From contig JAWPMR010000001.1 of NCBI GenBank assembly GCA_033344815.1, positions 4,574,136 through 4,638,135 on the forward strand: 64,000 nucleotides of DNA, given 5' to 3'. Shown piece after piece: positions 37,119-45,967 of the stretch. The DNA is from Paracoccaceae bacterium (lineage in GTDB: Bacteria; Pseudomonadota; Alphaproteobacteria; Rhodobacterales; Rhodobacteraceae). Made by a program: the position numbers and the translations under genes. A model generated the notes under the pieces. The model saw only the letters and a program-made list of their open reading frames with translations. It did no database searches and was not told the origin of the DNA. The first letter of the stretch is position 1; the number at the start of each line of letters is the position of its first letter.

Positions 37119-38729
37119 ATGATCGCAACACCCGTCGCCACCCTCAGCGAACTGCCGGACCGTGACCCTCAATATGCCATTGTGGGAGAGGTTGATTTGG
37201 TGGTGGTGCGCTGTGATGACGAGGTGTCGGTGTTTTATGGGCGGTGCCTGCACCGCGGGGCATTAATGTCGGACGGGCATGTGCGTGGTAAGGATCTGAT
37301 TTGTGGCGTGCACGATTGGGACTACCGATTGGACAGCGGTGTGTCATCTTATGCCAATGAGGAGGCATTGCCCAAGTTTCAGTCATGGATTGAGGACGAC
37401 CAGATCATGGTCGATGCGGATGAGATCAACCAATGGGGGCACGACAATCCGCAGCCCTACAACCGCGATGCCTATCTGGGGCTTTATGCCGATCCGAGCC
37501 ATGGCGATACGGGCGAACCCTACACAGGTTTGATTCAGCAATATGCACGCGATGGACTGAGTAAAACGGGCCATCACGGAGTGGTGGACGCCATGGGTGT
37601 TTTACGCGCTGAGTTGCCGGATTGGGACGATATACAGCTGTTGACCGCGCAATTGGCCAAACCACCGCTTTTGGATGATGAACCAGTCGGCACCGAGGTT
37701 GTCATCGGGCCGAATGCCCAAAAACCCTTGCGTTTGGACATTCCGCTGTTTGTGTCGGACATGTCCTTTGGGGCCTTGTCGGAGCCAGCGAAAATCGCTC
37801 TGGCGCAAGGCGCGGAGATGGCCGGAACAGGCATTTGTTCCGGCGAAGGTGGCATGCTGCCCGAAGAGCAGGCGGCCAATTCGCGATATTTCTATGAGTT
37901 GGCTTCGGCCCGGTTCGGATTTGACTGGCACAAGCTGGACAAGGTTCAGGCGTTTCATTTCAAGGGTGGACAGGGGGCCAAAACCGGAACAGGCGGGCAT
38001 CTGCCGGGCGCCAAAGTCAAGGGCAAGATCGCCGATGTCCGGGATCTGGATGAAGGTCAGGACGCGATATCGCCCGCGCGTTTCCCTGATTGGACGAACC
38101 CGGCGCAGATCAAGGATTTCGCCGACGAGGTACGCGACCGCACCGGCGGCATTCCGATCGGGTACAAACTCAGCGCGCAGCATATCGAAAAGGACATTGA
38201 TGCCGCTTTGAAGGTCGGTGTCGACTATATCATCCTGGACGGGCGCGGGGGCGGTACCGGGGCGGCTCCGGTCATATTTCGCGATAACATCTCAGTGCCG
38301 ACGATCCCGGCACTGGCGCGCGCGCGTGCCCATCTGGACCGGTTGGAACGCAGTGATGTGTCACTGGTCATCACTGGCGGTTTGCGCAAACCGGCCGATT
38401 TCATCAAGGCAATGGCCTTGGGGGCGGATGCGATCGCACTCTCCAATTCCGCAATGCAGGCCATTGGCTGCCTGGCCATGCGCGCCTGTCATACCAATAA
38501 TTGTCCGGTCGGGATTGCCACGCAGAAACCGCATCTGGTCAGCCGCATCATTGTCGAGAAATCCGCCCGACAATTGGCCAATTTCTTTGAAGCCTCGGTG
38601 GAATTGATGCAAGTTATGGCACGTGCCTGTGGACATAGCCATTTGTCGGAATTCAACCATGATGACCTGACGACATGGAAAAAGGAGATGTCGCAAATCT
38701 CTGGCGTCACTTTCGGAGGTGTTGCATGA
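37119..38729 (+). CDS. Rieske domain fused to glutamate-synthase (FMN, 3Fe-4S) domain
   Basis: A 536-residue cytoplasmic protein. Residues 1-100 are a Rieske ferredoxin: Cys43-x-His45 and Cys62-x2-His65 bind [2Fe-2S]. Residues about 140-530 are the glutamate-synthase central/FMN domain, including IPLFVSDMSFGALSE, the acidic-loop GRGGGTGAAP and Cys451-x5-Cys457-x4-Cys462 for [3Fe-4S]. There is no glutaminase domain and no GltD partner nearby, so it is unlikely to make glutamate in the normal way; the Rieske domain may replace the NADPH subunit as electron donor or acceptor. AAGGGAG precedes the ATG. First gene of a six-gene operon; overlaps the next gene by 4 bp. Confidence 0.88.
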   Translation: MIATPVATLSELPDRDPQYAIVGEVDLVVVRCDDEVSVFYGRCLHRGALMSDGHVRGKDLICGVHDWDYRLDSGVSSYANEEALPKFQSWIEDDQIMVDADEINQWGHDNPQPYNRDAYLGLYADPSHGDTGEPYTGLIQQYARDGLSKTGHHGVVDAMGVLRAELPDWDDIQLLTAQLAKPPLLDDEPVGTEVVIGPNAQKPLRLDIPLFVSDMSFGALSEPAKIALAQGAEMAGTGICSGEGGMLPEEQAANSRYFYELASARFGFDWHKLDKVQAFHFKGGQGAKTGTGGHLPGAKVKGKIADVRDLDEGQDAISPARFPDWTNPAQIKDFADEVRDRTGGIPIGYKLSAQHIEKDIDAALKVGVDYIILDGRGGGTGAAPVIFRDNISVPTIPALARARAHLDRLERSDVSLVITGGLRKPADFIKAMALGADAIALSNSAMQAIGCLAMRACHTNNCPVGIATQKPHLVSRIIVEKSARQLANFFEASVELMQVMARACGHSHLSEFNHDDLTTWKKEMSQISGVTFGGVA

Positions 38730-39103
38730 ACCAGGCAGAGGCAATCCTGATGGGCTTGCGCATCTGGGGCAGCATTGGGGCTTTGGTCGCGGCGTTTTTC
38801 CTGACCATTGGCATGGACCGGATCGATGAGGACGCGCGTGATGCCTATATTTTTCGCGTGCTTTTGATACCGGGTGTTCTGGTCATCTGGCCGCTGGTGC
38901 TGTGGCGCTGGTATCTCTATGAAACGGGTGCCGAAAAATGGCAAAACCGGTATGATCCACCGCGGCGCGCGCATTTTGCAGTCGGATGGGCGCTGCCGAT
39001 CGGTATCTGTGTGATCATCCTGACGGGACTCAATCTGCGCCAGACCTGGCCGGCTGATTTTGAACCCATCCGCCTGTCCGCACCTGCGGAGGTGACACAA
39101 TGA
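38726..39103 (+). CDS. Unknown membrane protein in Rieske operon
   Basis: A 125-residue protein with three hydrophobic segments (around residues 12-28, 42-62 and 87-105) and a short, polar loop rich in charged and aromatic residues (YETGAEKWQNRYDPPRRAHF). No family recognised. It overlaps both neighbours by 4 bp, so it is part of the same unit; perhaps a membrane partner of the haem-type protein encoded next. Confidence 0.75.
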   Translation: MNQAEAILMGLRIWGSIGALVAAFFLTIGMDRIDEDARDAYIFRVLLIPGVLVIWPLVLWRWYLYETGAEKWQNRYDPPRRAHFAVGWALPIGICVIILTGLNLRQTWPADFEPIRLSAPAEVTQ

Positions 39104-40161
39104 GTGTCAAATACATTCCCGTTCAGTGGAATACCAACAAATACATATACGATGCCGTCATGCTGCTGGGCGTTGGCCTGTTCCTTTATGTGTTCCTTTA
39201 TGCGGCACCGGGTCTGCTCAGCCATGAGCGACCGATCAACCCGCAGATCCACAATGCCCGCGCCTTTGGGGCCTGCGCCTTTGTGATGTTGAGCGTCATC
39301 CTGTGCATCGGCCCGCTGGCGCGGCTGGATGAGCGTTTTTTGCCATTGCTGTATAACCGCCGGCATTTTGGTGTGATGACCGTCTTTGTGGCGATCACCC
39401 ATGCGGGCTATGTGGTCGATTGGTATTTCGCATTCTCGAGTTCTAACAAATACGAGGCCCTGCTTTTTGCAAATACCAGTTACGGCCAGCTGGCAGGCTT
39501 CCCTTTTGAGGTTTTCGGCATTTTCGGTTTGTTCACGCTGATCGTGCTTGCGGCCACAAGCCATGATTTCTGGATGAAATTTCTCAGCCCGCCCGTCTGG
39601 AAACGCATTCATTACCTGATCTATCCCGCCTACCTTTGCGTGGTTGCGCATGTGTCCTTTGGTATCTTGCAGGACCAGCAAAATCACGTCTTCACGGTGA
39701 TTTTCATCGGTGGCGCGGTGGCGGTTGGCGCTCTGCACCTGATGGCCGCGATGCAGGAGCGGCGCGCCGATCACGCTATTCAGGCGGATGCGACGGATTG
39801 GGTGCCAATCTGTGATGTTGCGGAGATGACCGAAGGTTTTGCCAAAATCAAACTCCTGGCCAATGGCGAGCGCGTGGCCGTGTATTTGAACAATGGAAAG
39901 CTCAGCGCGATTTCAAACGCCTGCGCACACCAGAACGGGCCGTTGGGTGAGGGCAAAATCATCGACTGTCTGGTCACCTGTCCCTGGCATGGGTTTCAAT
40001 ACGATGTGACTTCGGGGCGTTCCCCCGCGCCGTTCACCGAAATGGTGCCCACGTACAATGTGAAAACGCAGGGGAGTACAGTGATGGTCGACACAAACGC
40101 CAATGCACCGGGTACCTATGTTGAACCGGTCCCGGCCCTAGCAGGGGAGACCGCGACATGA
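39100..40161 (+). CDS. Ferric reductase-like membrane domain fused to Rieske domain
   Basis: A 353-residue protein. Residues 15-215 contain about six membrane segments of the ferric-reductase/MsrQ type, with His101, His155, His171 and His184 as possible haem b ligands. Residues 230-340 are a Rieske domain (Cys275-x-His277, Cys294-x2-His297). It looks like a device for moving electrons between membrane haem or quinone and a soluble partner. The loop positions do not by themselves fix whether the Rieske domain is cytoplasmic. Coupled by 4-bp overlaps to both neighbours. Confidence 0.85.
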   Translation: MSVKYIPVQWNTNKYIYDAVMLLGVGLFLYVFLYAAPGLLSHERPINPQIHNARAFGACAFVMLSVILCIGPLARLDERFLPLLYNRRHFGVMTVFVAITHAGYVVDWYFAFSSSNKYEALLFANTSYGQLAGFPFEVFGIFGLFTLIVLAATSHDFWMKFLSPPVWKRIHYLIYPAYLCVVAHVSFGILQDQQNHVFTVIFIGGAVAVGALHLMAAMQERRADHAIQADATDWVPICDVAEMTEGFAKIKLLANGERVAVYLNNGKLSAISNACAHQNGPLGEGKIIDCLVTCPWHGFQYDVTSGRSPAPFTEMVPTYNVKTQGSTVMVDTNANAPGTYVEPVPALAGETAT

Positions 40162-40919
40162 GCGACAATAACAAGCCCTTTTTTGTCGGATACCTGCCAG
40201 CCCCACAGGGGTTGCGCGGTCTGTTGTTGGCGATCTGTGTGCTTTTCATCAGCGGTCTTGCTGGTTTTGGGCTGGCGCTTGGCGTAGCGCAGGATGATCC
40301 GGGTGAGGGGGCTTTTCGCTTTGACTATGGGCGCCAGACGGTGACGGGTGTGGTCGAACTGACCCCCTATCCGCTGTTGCGCGTCACACAAGGAAATGAC
40401 CTGATCCAAGCCGGGCACACGCTTATGCTGGCCGGTGGCGGCAAAACCAATGTCGAGAGCCGCGCGATCCCATTGGAGGGACAACTAGCGCAGGTCTCAG
40501 GCGTCATTCTGGAGCGTGGTGATCTGGATATGATGCAATTGCGTGGTGGAAAAAACGGTTTGGACGCTGTCGACGGCGACGTACCTGAAATGATCGTAGA
40601 ACCGCTTGGGCGCTGGAAACTGGCTGGTGAAATCTGTGACGGCAAATGCCTGGCGGGCGCGATGCGGCCGGGACGAGGTCTTGCGCATAAGGCCTGCGCC
40701 AATCTCTGCCTGATTGGGGGTGTGCCGCCAGTATTTGTGTCAACGCAGCCGATTGAAGGATCTGAGTTTTTACTGATCACGGGACCGGACGGCACCCCGT
40801 TGCCGCAAAAAGCCTATCACTACGTGGCGCAATTTGTTTCACTTGAAGGCGACGTTGAACGGCGGGGAGATCTGTTGGTCCTGCGTATGGATCCCGAAAC
40901 ACTTGAGGTATTGGAATGA
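40158..40919 (+). CDS. Unknown membrane-anchored protein with Cys/His motif
   Basis: A 253-residue protein with one N-terminal membrane anchor (residues 20-44) and a soluble part, probably periplasmic. Near residues 160-184 lies an arrangement Cys160-x3-Cys164 ... His177-x2-Cys180-x3-Cys184, followed by GGVPPVF. This could bind a metal or haem or form disulphides. I recall similar uncharacterised segments beside redox proteins, but no function is established. Between the ferric reductase-Rieske gene and another small membrane protein, with 4-bp overlaps. Confidence 0.78.
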   Translation: MSDNNKPFFVGYLPAPQGLRGLLLAICVLFISGLAGFGLALGVAQDDPGEGAFRFDYGRQTVTGVVELTPYPLLRVTQGNDLIQAGHTLMLAGGGKTNVESRAIPLEGQLAQVSGVILERGDLDMMQLRGGKNGLDAVDGDVPEMIVEPLGRWKLAGEICDGKCLAGAMRPGRGLAHKACANLCLIGGVPPVFVSTQPIEGSEFLLITGPDGTPLPQKAYHYVAQFVSLEGDVERRGDLLVLRMDPETLEVLE

Positions 40920-41200
40920 CGCGCCGGATCGTGATGCTGACCCTCGTGGCACTCATTGCAGCGGTGTTTTTCTATCTGTCGCGCTTTTGGTATCTGTCGT
41001 TGTGGCCGCGCCCCGGTCTCTTTGGCCTTTCAGAACTGCGCCCTCAAGGGGGGCTGGTTGCTCAATGGTTGCGCGGGACCGACGCAGCCCCGTTTGAATT
41101 GCTGATCTGGGCACTGGGGTGCTTCGTCCTTCTGACACTTGCGCAGAAACTCTATGATTACGCCACGACCCCGAAAGATGCAGGAGAGCCGCATGAGTGA
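40916..41200 (+). CDS. Unknown small membrane protein in Rieske operon
   Basis: A 94-residue protein with two hydrophobic segments (residues 6-24 and 60-77) joined by a loop rich in Pro, Gly and Trp. No family recognised. ATG overlaps the previous stop by 4 bp, and its own end overlaps the start of the Rieske-TPP gene by 8 bp. Confidence 0.7.
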   Translation: MTRRIVMLTLVALIAAVFFYLSRFWYLSLWPRPGLFGLSELRPQGGLVAQWLRGTDAAPFELLIWALGCFVLLTLAQKLYDYATTPKDAGEPHE

Positions 41201-43172
41201 TGAAACCCTCGATTGGATCAGTGTCGGCCATATAGATGACCTGCCGGAAGGGCGCGTGAAGACCGTTACGGCGCGCACGACATCTATTTGCCTTGTGCAT
41301 TTCGATGGCCAATGGGCGGCGATGAACAACCACTGTCCGCACCAGCGCGGCCCCCTGGGCGAAGGATCGATCGAAAAAGGCATCGACGATAAATGCTGGA
41401 TTCGCTGCCCCTGGCATGGCTGGGACTTTGACCCGCTGACAGGCAAGCCGCCCGGCGGTCATGAGGATAGCGGGCAGGACATGTATCCGGTCGATATTCG
41501 CGATGGCGAGATTTTCGTTGGCATTGAGGCTGAACCGCCGCATGTGCGCACGGTCACGGATGTCATGGTCGACACGCTCAGCAATTGGGGCGTGCAGTCG
41601 GTATTTGGCATGGTCGGTCACTCCAACCTGGGTCTGTCGGACGCTATCCGTCTGGCCGTTGTCGATGGCAAAATGTCTTACTTCGGGATCCGTCACGAAG
41701 GCGCCGCTGCCTTTGCTGCCTCGGCTTACGGCAAACTCACCGGGACTCCTGCCGCTTGTTTGACGATCGCCGGGCCGGGAGCGACGAACTTGCTGACCGG
41801 GTTATGGGATGCCAAGGTGGACCGTGCGCCAGTATTGGCGTTGACAGGTCAGGTTCAAACTCAGGTCATGGGGCCGGGTGCTTTTCAGGACATTGACCTG
41901 CTCTCTGCCTTTCAGGCCGTCACCCGTTTTTCACAGCCCGTGTTGGGGAGTTCCAATCATGCGGAACTGGCTGCTCTCGCCTGTAAAACTGCAATTGTTG
42001 AACAGGACGTAGCGCATCTGATCTTTCCTGATGACGTGCAAACAAACCCCTCTGATCAAGCGGCACGTTCCCCTGAAGGACGTGTAACGCAAGCGCCTAT
42101 CATCCCGGCGCAAAGCGAGATCGATAAAGCCGCTGCCATGATCAAAACCGCCAAACGCCCGATTATTGTGGTCGGGCATGGCGCTTATCCGATGCGCGAT
42201 GACATCGCGGCACTGGCCGAAACGCTGGGCACGCCCGTGGTCACCACCTTCAAGGCCAAAGGGCTTTTGCCGGATGATCACCGATGCGCGGGTGGCGTTT
42301 TGGGCCGGTCGGGGACGCCCATCGCCAGTTGGTTCATGAACGAGGCCGATCTGATCATTGCGCTGGGCACCAGTTTTTCCAACCATACCGGAATTGAACC
42401 CAGCAAGCAGATCATTCAGGTCGATCATGAACGCATGCAGCTGGGGAAATTCCACCCTGTGGCCTTGCCTATTTGGGGTGACGTCGGCGCGTTTTGCCAT
42501 GCGATCACGCGTGCGGATCACGAAAACCCGGACGCTGTAGATCAAGTGTCCGAGCTGAAAGAACGCTGGGACATCTGGCGGCGCGAGAAACAGCACCGTT
42601 TAGAAGAAGACGCAGGCAAAGGCATCCATTCCTTCGCCATATTTGAAGCATTGGGACGACTTGTTCCTGATGACGCGATCTTCGCCGTCGATGTGGGCAA
42701 CAACACATATTCCTTTGGGCGTTATCTGGAGACCAAGGGCACGCAACGGGTGTTGATGTCCGGATATCTGGGATCCATCGGTTTTGGACTGCCCGCCGCC
42801 ATGGGCGCATGGGCGGCGACACAGGACAAGGCGGATTTGAAGGGGTGCAAGGTCGTTTCGATCTCCGGTGACGGCGGGTTTGGGCAATACCCGATGGAAT
42901 TCACCACGGCAGTAAAATACGGCATGGATATCACCCATATCCTGCTGCACAACGGAGAGCTTGGCAAAATATCCAAGGAACAGCGTTCGGGTGAATGGCC
43001 GGTCTGGGAAACGGATCTGCAGAATTCGGGTTTCGCGGCGTTTGCGCGACTGTGTGGCGGTCATGGGACCAAGGTCACCGATGCCGGCGACATTGAGGCG
43101 GCGATCAAAGAAGCGCTGGATCACAAAGGCCCGGCGTTGGTTGAGATCATGACGGACGCGGAATTGGTCTGA
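41193..43172 (+). CDS. Rieske domain fused to thiamine diphosphate enzyme (PoxB/acetolactate synthase-like)
   Basis: A 659-residue protein. Residues 1-115 are a Rieske domain (Cys48-x-His50, Cys72-x2-His75). Residues 120-655 are a complete ThDP enzyme: catalytic Glu169 (GIRHEGAAAF), a central domain with GPGAFQDIDLLSAF resembling pyruvate oxidase, and the ThDP-Mg motif from GDG559-561 to Asn587. The closest overall pattern is PoxB, pyruvate:quinone oxidoreductase, but the FAD-binding middle domain is not proven and acetolactate synthase-like chemistry is possible. The Rieske domain could take electrons from the ThDP intermediate. Start at 41193, behind AGGAG; last gene of the operon. Confidence 0.88.
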   Translation: MSDETLDWISVGHIDDLPEGRVKTVTARTTSICLVHFDGQWAAMNNHCPHQRGPLGEGSIEKGIDDKCWIRCPWHGWDFDPLTGKPPGGHEDSGQDMYPVDIRDGEIFVGIEAEPPHVRTVTDVMVDTLSNWGVQSVFGMVGHSNLGLSDAIRLAVVDGKMSYFGIRHEGAAAFAASAYGKLTGTPAACLTIAGPGATNLLTGLWDAKVDRAPVLALTGQVQTQVMGPGAFQDIDLLSAFQAVTRFSQPVLGSSNHAELAALACKTAIVEQDVAHLIFPDDVQTNPSDQAARSPEGRVTQAPIIPAQSEIDKAAAMIKTAKRPIIVVGHGAYPMRDDIAALAETLGTPVVTTFKAKGLLPDDHRCAGGVLGRSGTPIASWFMNEADLIIALGTSFSNHTGIEPSKQIIQVDHERMQLGKFHPVALPIWGDVGAFCHAITRADHENPDAVDQVSELKERWDIWRREKQHRLEEDAGKGIHSFAIFEALGRLVPDDAIFAVDVGNNTYSFGRYLETKGTQRVLMSGYLGSIGFGLPAAMGAWAATQDKADLKGCKVVSISGDGGFGQYPMEFTTAVKYGMDITHILLHNGELGKISKEQRSGEWPVWETDLQNSGFAAFARLCGGHGTKVTDAGDIEAAIKEALDHKGPALVEIMTDAELV

Positions 43173-43252
43173 TGTGATTGCGCAAGGTCCGCGCATGTCC
43201 TAGGAGACTGCAACAGAATTTTGAACGCGTTGTACATGAACCGGCCTGAGAC

Positions 43253-43957
43253 ATGAACGATATCTATGAAGGGCTGGTGTCGGCGTTCTGGTTGGTCGTC
43301 ACCCTTGATCCGGACCTTTTGCAGATCAGCCTGCGTTCCCTGCAGGTCAGCCTCACGGCGCTGATCATTGCCTCGGCCATCGCGCTGCCTTTGGGCACCT
43401 TTCTGGCGGTTCGCCGGTTCCGGTTTCGCCGCTTGACCATATCCTTGCTGAACGCGTTGATGGGATTGCCCCCAGTGGTGGTGGGTCTGATTATTTATAT
43501 CCTTTTGTCGCGTTCCGGACCGTTTGGCGTGCTGGGTCTGCTGTTCACACCCACGGCGATGATCATTGCGCAGGTGGTGATCATCACGCCGCTGATTGCC
43601 TCGATCACGCATCAGGCGATGCGCGAATTATGGGCGGAATACCACGACCTTTTGATTTCTCTCAATACAACCAATTGGCAACGGATCAAGACGCTGATCT
43701 GGGATGGGCGGCGCAACCTGCTCACGGCCTCGCTCGCCGGATTTGGTCGTGCCATTGGTGAGGTAGGCGCGATCATGATCGTGGGCGGTAACATTGATAA
43801 CGCAACCCGTGTTCTGACTACCGCGATTGCGCTGGAAACGGGCAAAGGGGATTTCGCGCTGGCCTTGGCCTTGGGCTTTGTGCTGATTGCTTTGGCCATT
43901 GGCGTCAATATTTGTATTCACTGGCTGTCACGCACGGAACGGGAGGGCCGGTGGTGA
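43253..43957 (+). CDS. tupB: Tungstate ABC transporter permease (TupB-like)
   Basis: Inner-membrane permease of 234 residues. The family marks are LPPVVVGLIIYILLSRSGP, and an EAA-like loop ending in GFGRAIGEVGAIMIVGGNI. Resembles TupB/WtpB type oxyanion permeases. Starts 80 bp after the Rieske-TPP gene, possibly on the same transcript, and overlaps tupC by 4 bp. Confidence 0.85.
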   Translation: MNDIYEGLVSAFWLVVTLDPDLLQISLRSLQVSLTALIIASAIALPLGTFLAVRRFRFRRLTISLLNALMGLPPVVVGLIIYILLSRSGPFGVLGLLFTPTAMIIAQVVIITPLIASITHQAMRELWAEYHDLLISLNTTNWQRIKTLIWDGRRNLLTASLAGFGRAIGEVGAIMIVGGNIDNATRVLTTAIALETGKGDFALALALGFVLIALAIGVNICIHWLSRTEREGRW

Positions 43958-44667
43958 GTACGATCCTGCCCCTGACCCTGTCGGATGTGGCCGTTTATCG
44001 ACGCGGTAAACGCCTGTTGGGCCCAGTGGATATGACACTGCAAGCGGCAGGGCTGACGATGATCATCGGCCCAAACGGCAGCGGCAAAACCACCCTTCTG
44101 CGCGTGATGCATGGGGTTGAACGGCTGAGCAAGGGATCGGCCAGATGGTCGGTTCCAGATGCGGAAGCGCAGCATCGTCAGTCCTATGTGTTTCAGACGC
44201 CAATCATGCTGCGCCGCACCGTAATCGAAAATCTACGCTATCCGATGCAATTGATTGGTCTGCCGCGCGCAGAGATCAAAGCACGCGTGGATCACTGGAT
44301 GGAACGCGTTGGTTTGACGGACCGCGCAACCCTCTCGGCGACGCGGCTGTCAGGGGGCGAAAAGCAACGCCTCGCACTCGCACGTGCCTTGATCCGTAAG
44401 CCGGACGTTCTGTTTCTGGATGAACCCTGCGCCAATCTTGACGGCGCCTCAACGCGTGATATCGAGAGTATCCTGCACGGGGCCTTGGGCGAGGGAACCC
44501 GCATTATCATGACCACGCATGATCTGGGACAGGCAAAACGGCTTGCGAGTGATGCTGTCTTTATGTTGCATGGATGCGTGCATGAAACCGGCAAAGCTGA
44601 TACTTTTTTCAATGCACCACAAAGCGCCGAGCTGCAGGCTTTTTTCAGAGGAGACATCATCACATGA
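43954..44667 (+). CDS. tupC: Tungstate ABC transporter ATPase (TupC-like)
   Basis: A 237-residue ATPase. Walker A GPNGSGKTT, signature LSGGEKQRLALARALI, Walker B VLFLDEPCANLD and H-loop TTHDLGQAKRLA are intact. GTG start at 43954 overlaps the tupB stop. Short, without the MOP-like domain of ModC. Confidence 0.87.
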   Translation: MSTILPLTLSDVAVYRRGKRLLGPVDMTLQAAGLTMIIGPNGSGKTTLLRVMHGVERLSKGSARWSVPDAEAQHRQSYVFQTPIMLRRTVIENLRYPMQLIGLPRAEIKARVDHWMERVGLTDRATLSATRLSGGEKQRLALARALIRKPDVLFLDEPCANLDGASTRDIESILHGALGEGTRIIMTTHDLGQAKRLASDAVFMLHGCVHETGKADTFFNAPQSAELQAFFRGDIIT

Positions 44668-45470
44668 TCGCGCGTTTAGCCGCTTTTTTGACGGCTTTGG
44701 TTTTGGGAACGGCCTCCTTGGCCGATGAAATCAAACTGGCTGTTACCACATCCTTCGAAAACTCAGGCCTTGCAGATGTATTGCTGCCCGCGATCAAGGA
44801 AGATCTTGATCTTGACGTGCAATTGCTGGTCGTTGGCACCGGTCAAGCGTTGCGTTTGGGTCAGGCCGGGGATGTCGACGCGATTCTCGTGCATTCGCGT
44901 GCTGCGGAAGAGAAATTCGTCACTGAAGGCTATGGCACCTATCGCCGCGAGATTATGTATAATGATTTCGTGTTCATTGGCCCATCAGATGATCCTGCCG
45001 CCATCGCGCAATCACAATCTGCAGCGGAAGCGCTGAAACGGATCGGCGTGGTCAAACCGGCCTTTGTCAGCCGCGGTGATGACAGCGGCACGCATAAAAA
45101 GGAAATCGCCCTATGGCGTGCGGCGGATCTGGTGCCTGAAACCTTTACGGAGTGGTATCGCGAAGTTGGGGCGGGCATGGGCGCAAGCCTCAATACAGCC
45201 GCAGGGCTTGATGCTTACATTCTGGCGGATCGGGCGAGTTGGTTGAATTTTGGCAACAAAGCCAACCTTGCATTGCTCTATGCGGGGGATGCCGCGTTGT
45301 TCAACCAATACGCGTTTCTCGCGGTGAACCCGGAACGGCATGCCCATGTGCGCAATGATCTGGCCGTTCAACTCGAAGAGTGGCTGGTTGGCTCACGCGC
45401 CGCCGAGTTGATCAATGCCTATACGATCAATGGGGAAGCGCTCTTCACGTTCAATGCGAAACCCGAATGA
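44664..45470 (+). CDS. tupA: Tungstate-binding protein (TupA-like)
   Basis: Periplasmic binding protein, 268 residues, with a signal peptide ending near SLA-DE. Right after the cleavage site comes KLAVTTSFENSGLADVLLPA, the TTS oxyanion-binding motif of TupA, then VDAILVHSRAAEEKFV and SRGDDSGTHKKE (second oxyanion contact). Tungstate is favoured over molybdate by family. It would serve tungsten or molybdenum enzymes such as the formate dehydrogenase encoded downstream. Confidence 0.88.
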   Translation: MIARLAAFLTALVLGTASLADEIKLAVTTSFENSGLADVLLPAIKEDLDLDVQLLVVGTGQALRLGQAGDVDAILVHSRAAEEKFVTEGYGTYRREIMYNDFVFIGPSDDPAAIAQSQSAAEALKRIGVVKPAFVSRGDDSGTHKKEIALWRAADLVPETFTEWYREVGAGMGASLNTAAGLDAYILADRASWLNFGNKANLALLYAGDAALFNQYAFLAVNPERHAHVRNDLAVQLEEWLVGSRAAELINAYTINGEALFTFNAKPE

Positions 45471-45472
45471 CG

Positions 45473-45967
45473 TCAGTGCTTATGCGGTTCTTCATCCAGT
45501 GAACCATGGATTGCGAATTGCTCGATGCCCGCATCCTGGGGTTCAATCATGCGGTAGCTTTCCTTCACACCCGCCTCCGTCAATTCGCGCGTCACGGTCA
45601 AAAGCGTGTTGAACTCCTGATCCTCACAAAGCTCGATCATCTGGCTGATCTCTTCATGGGCCACACCCATCGCGGCCTGTTTTGATGGCGCGCCGTATAT
45701 GTCGACGAAATACTGCGCGAGCGTGTCCGCAATTGCGTCGCGCTCGCTTTCTTCGATCTGCGTAACCGCAACAAAACTTGTCCGCCCGAATGTTTCGACC
45801 CCCATCCAGCCGTTGGTAAAAGCCTGCTTGGCTTTACCGGTCAGGTCGCCTTCAGACCAGTTGGAGAATTCGAACCCGCCCGATATGCACCACTCGCCCG
45901 TGCGAGCAGGGCTGGCGAAAACGCGGGTATCGCTGTCGTCGAAATGGATGGCGCGGGCCAGTTTCAT
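45473..45967 (-). CDS. DUF6505-type protein of formate dehydrogenase loci
   Basis: A 164-residue protein with no known function. It starts MKLARAIHFDDSDTRVFASP, contains GEWCISGGFEF and FGRTSFVAVT, and ends in acidic His-rich residues (DEEPHKH). No membrane segment or signal. I recall this type of protein beside Mrp and ligase-like genes in alphaproteobacterial formate dehydrogenase regions, so an accessory or maturation role is likely. Overlaps the upstream gene by 4 bp. Confidence 0.75.
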   Translation of the reverse strand: MKLARAIHFDDSDTRVFASPARTGEWCISGGFEFSNWSEGDLTGKAKQAFTNGWMGVETFGRTSFVAVTQIEESERDAIADTLAQYFVDIYGAPSKQAAMGVAHEEISQMIELCEDQEFNTLLTVTRELTEAGVKESYRMIEPQDAGIEQFAIHGSLDEEPHKH

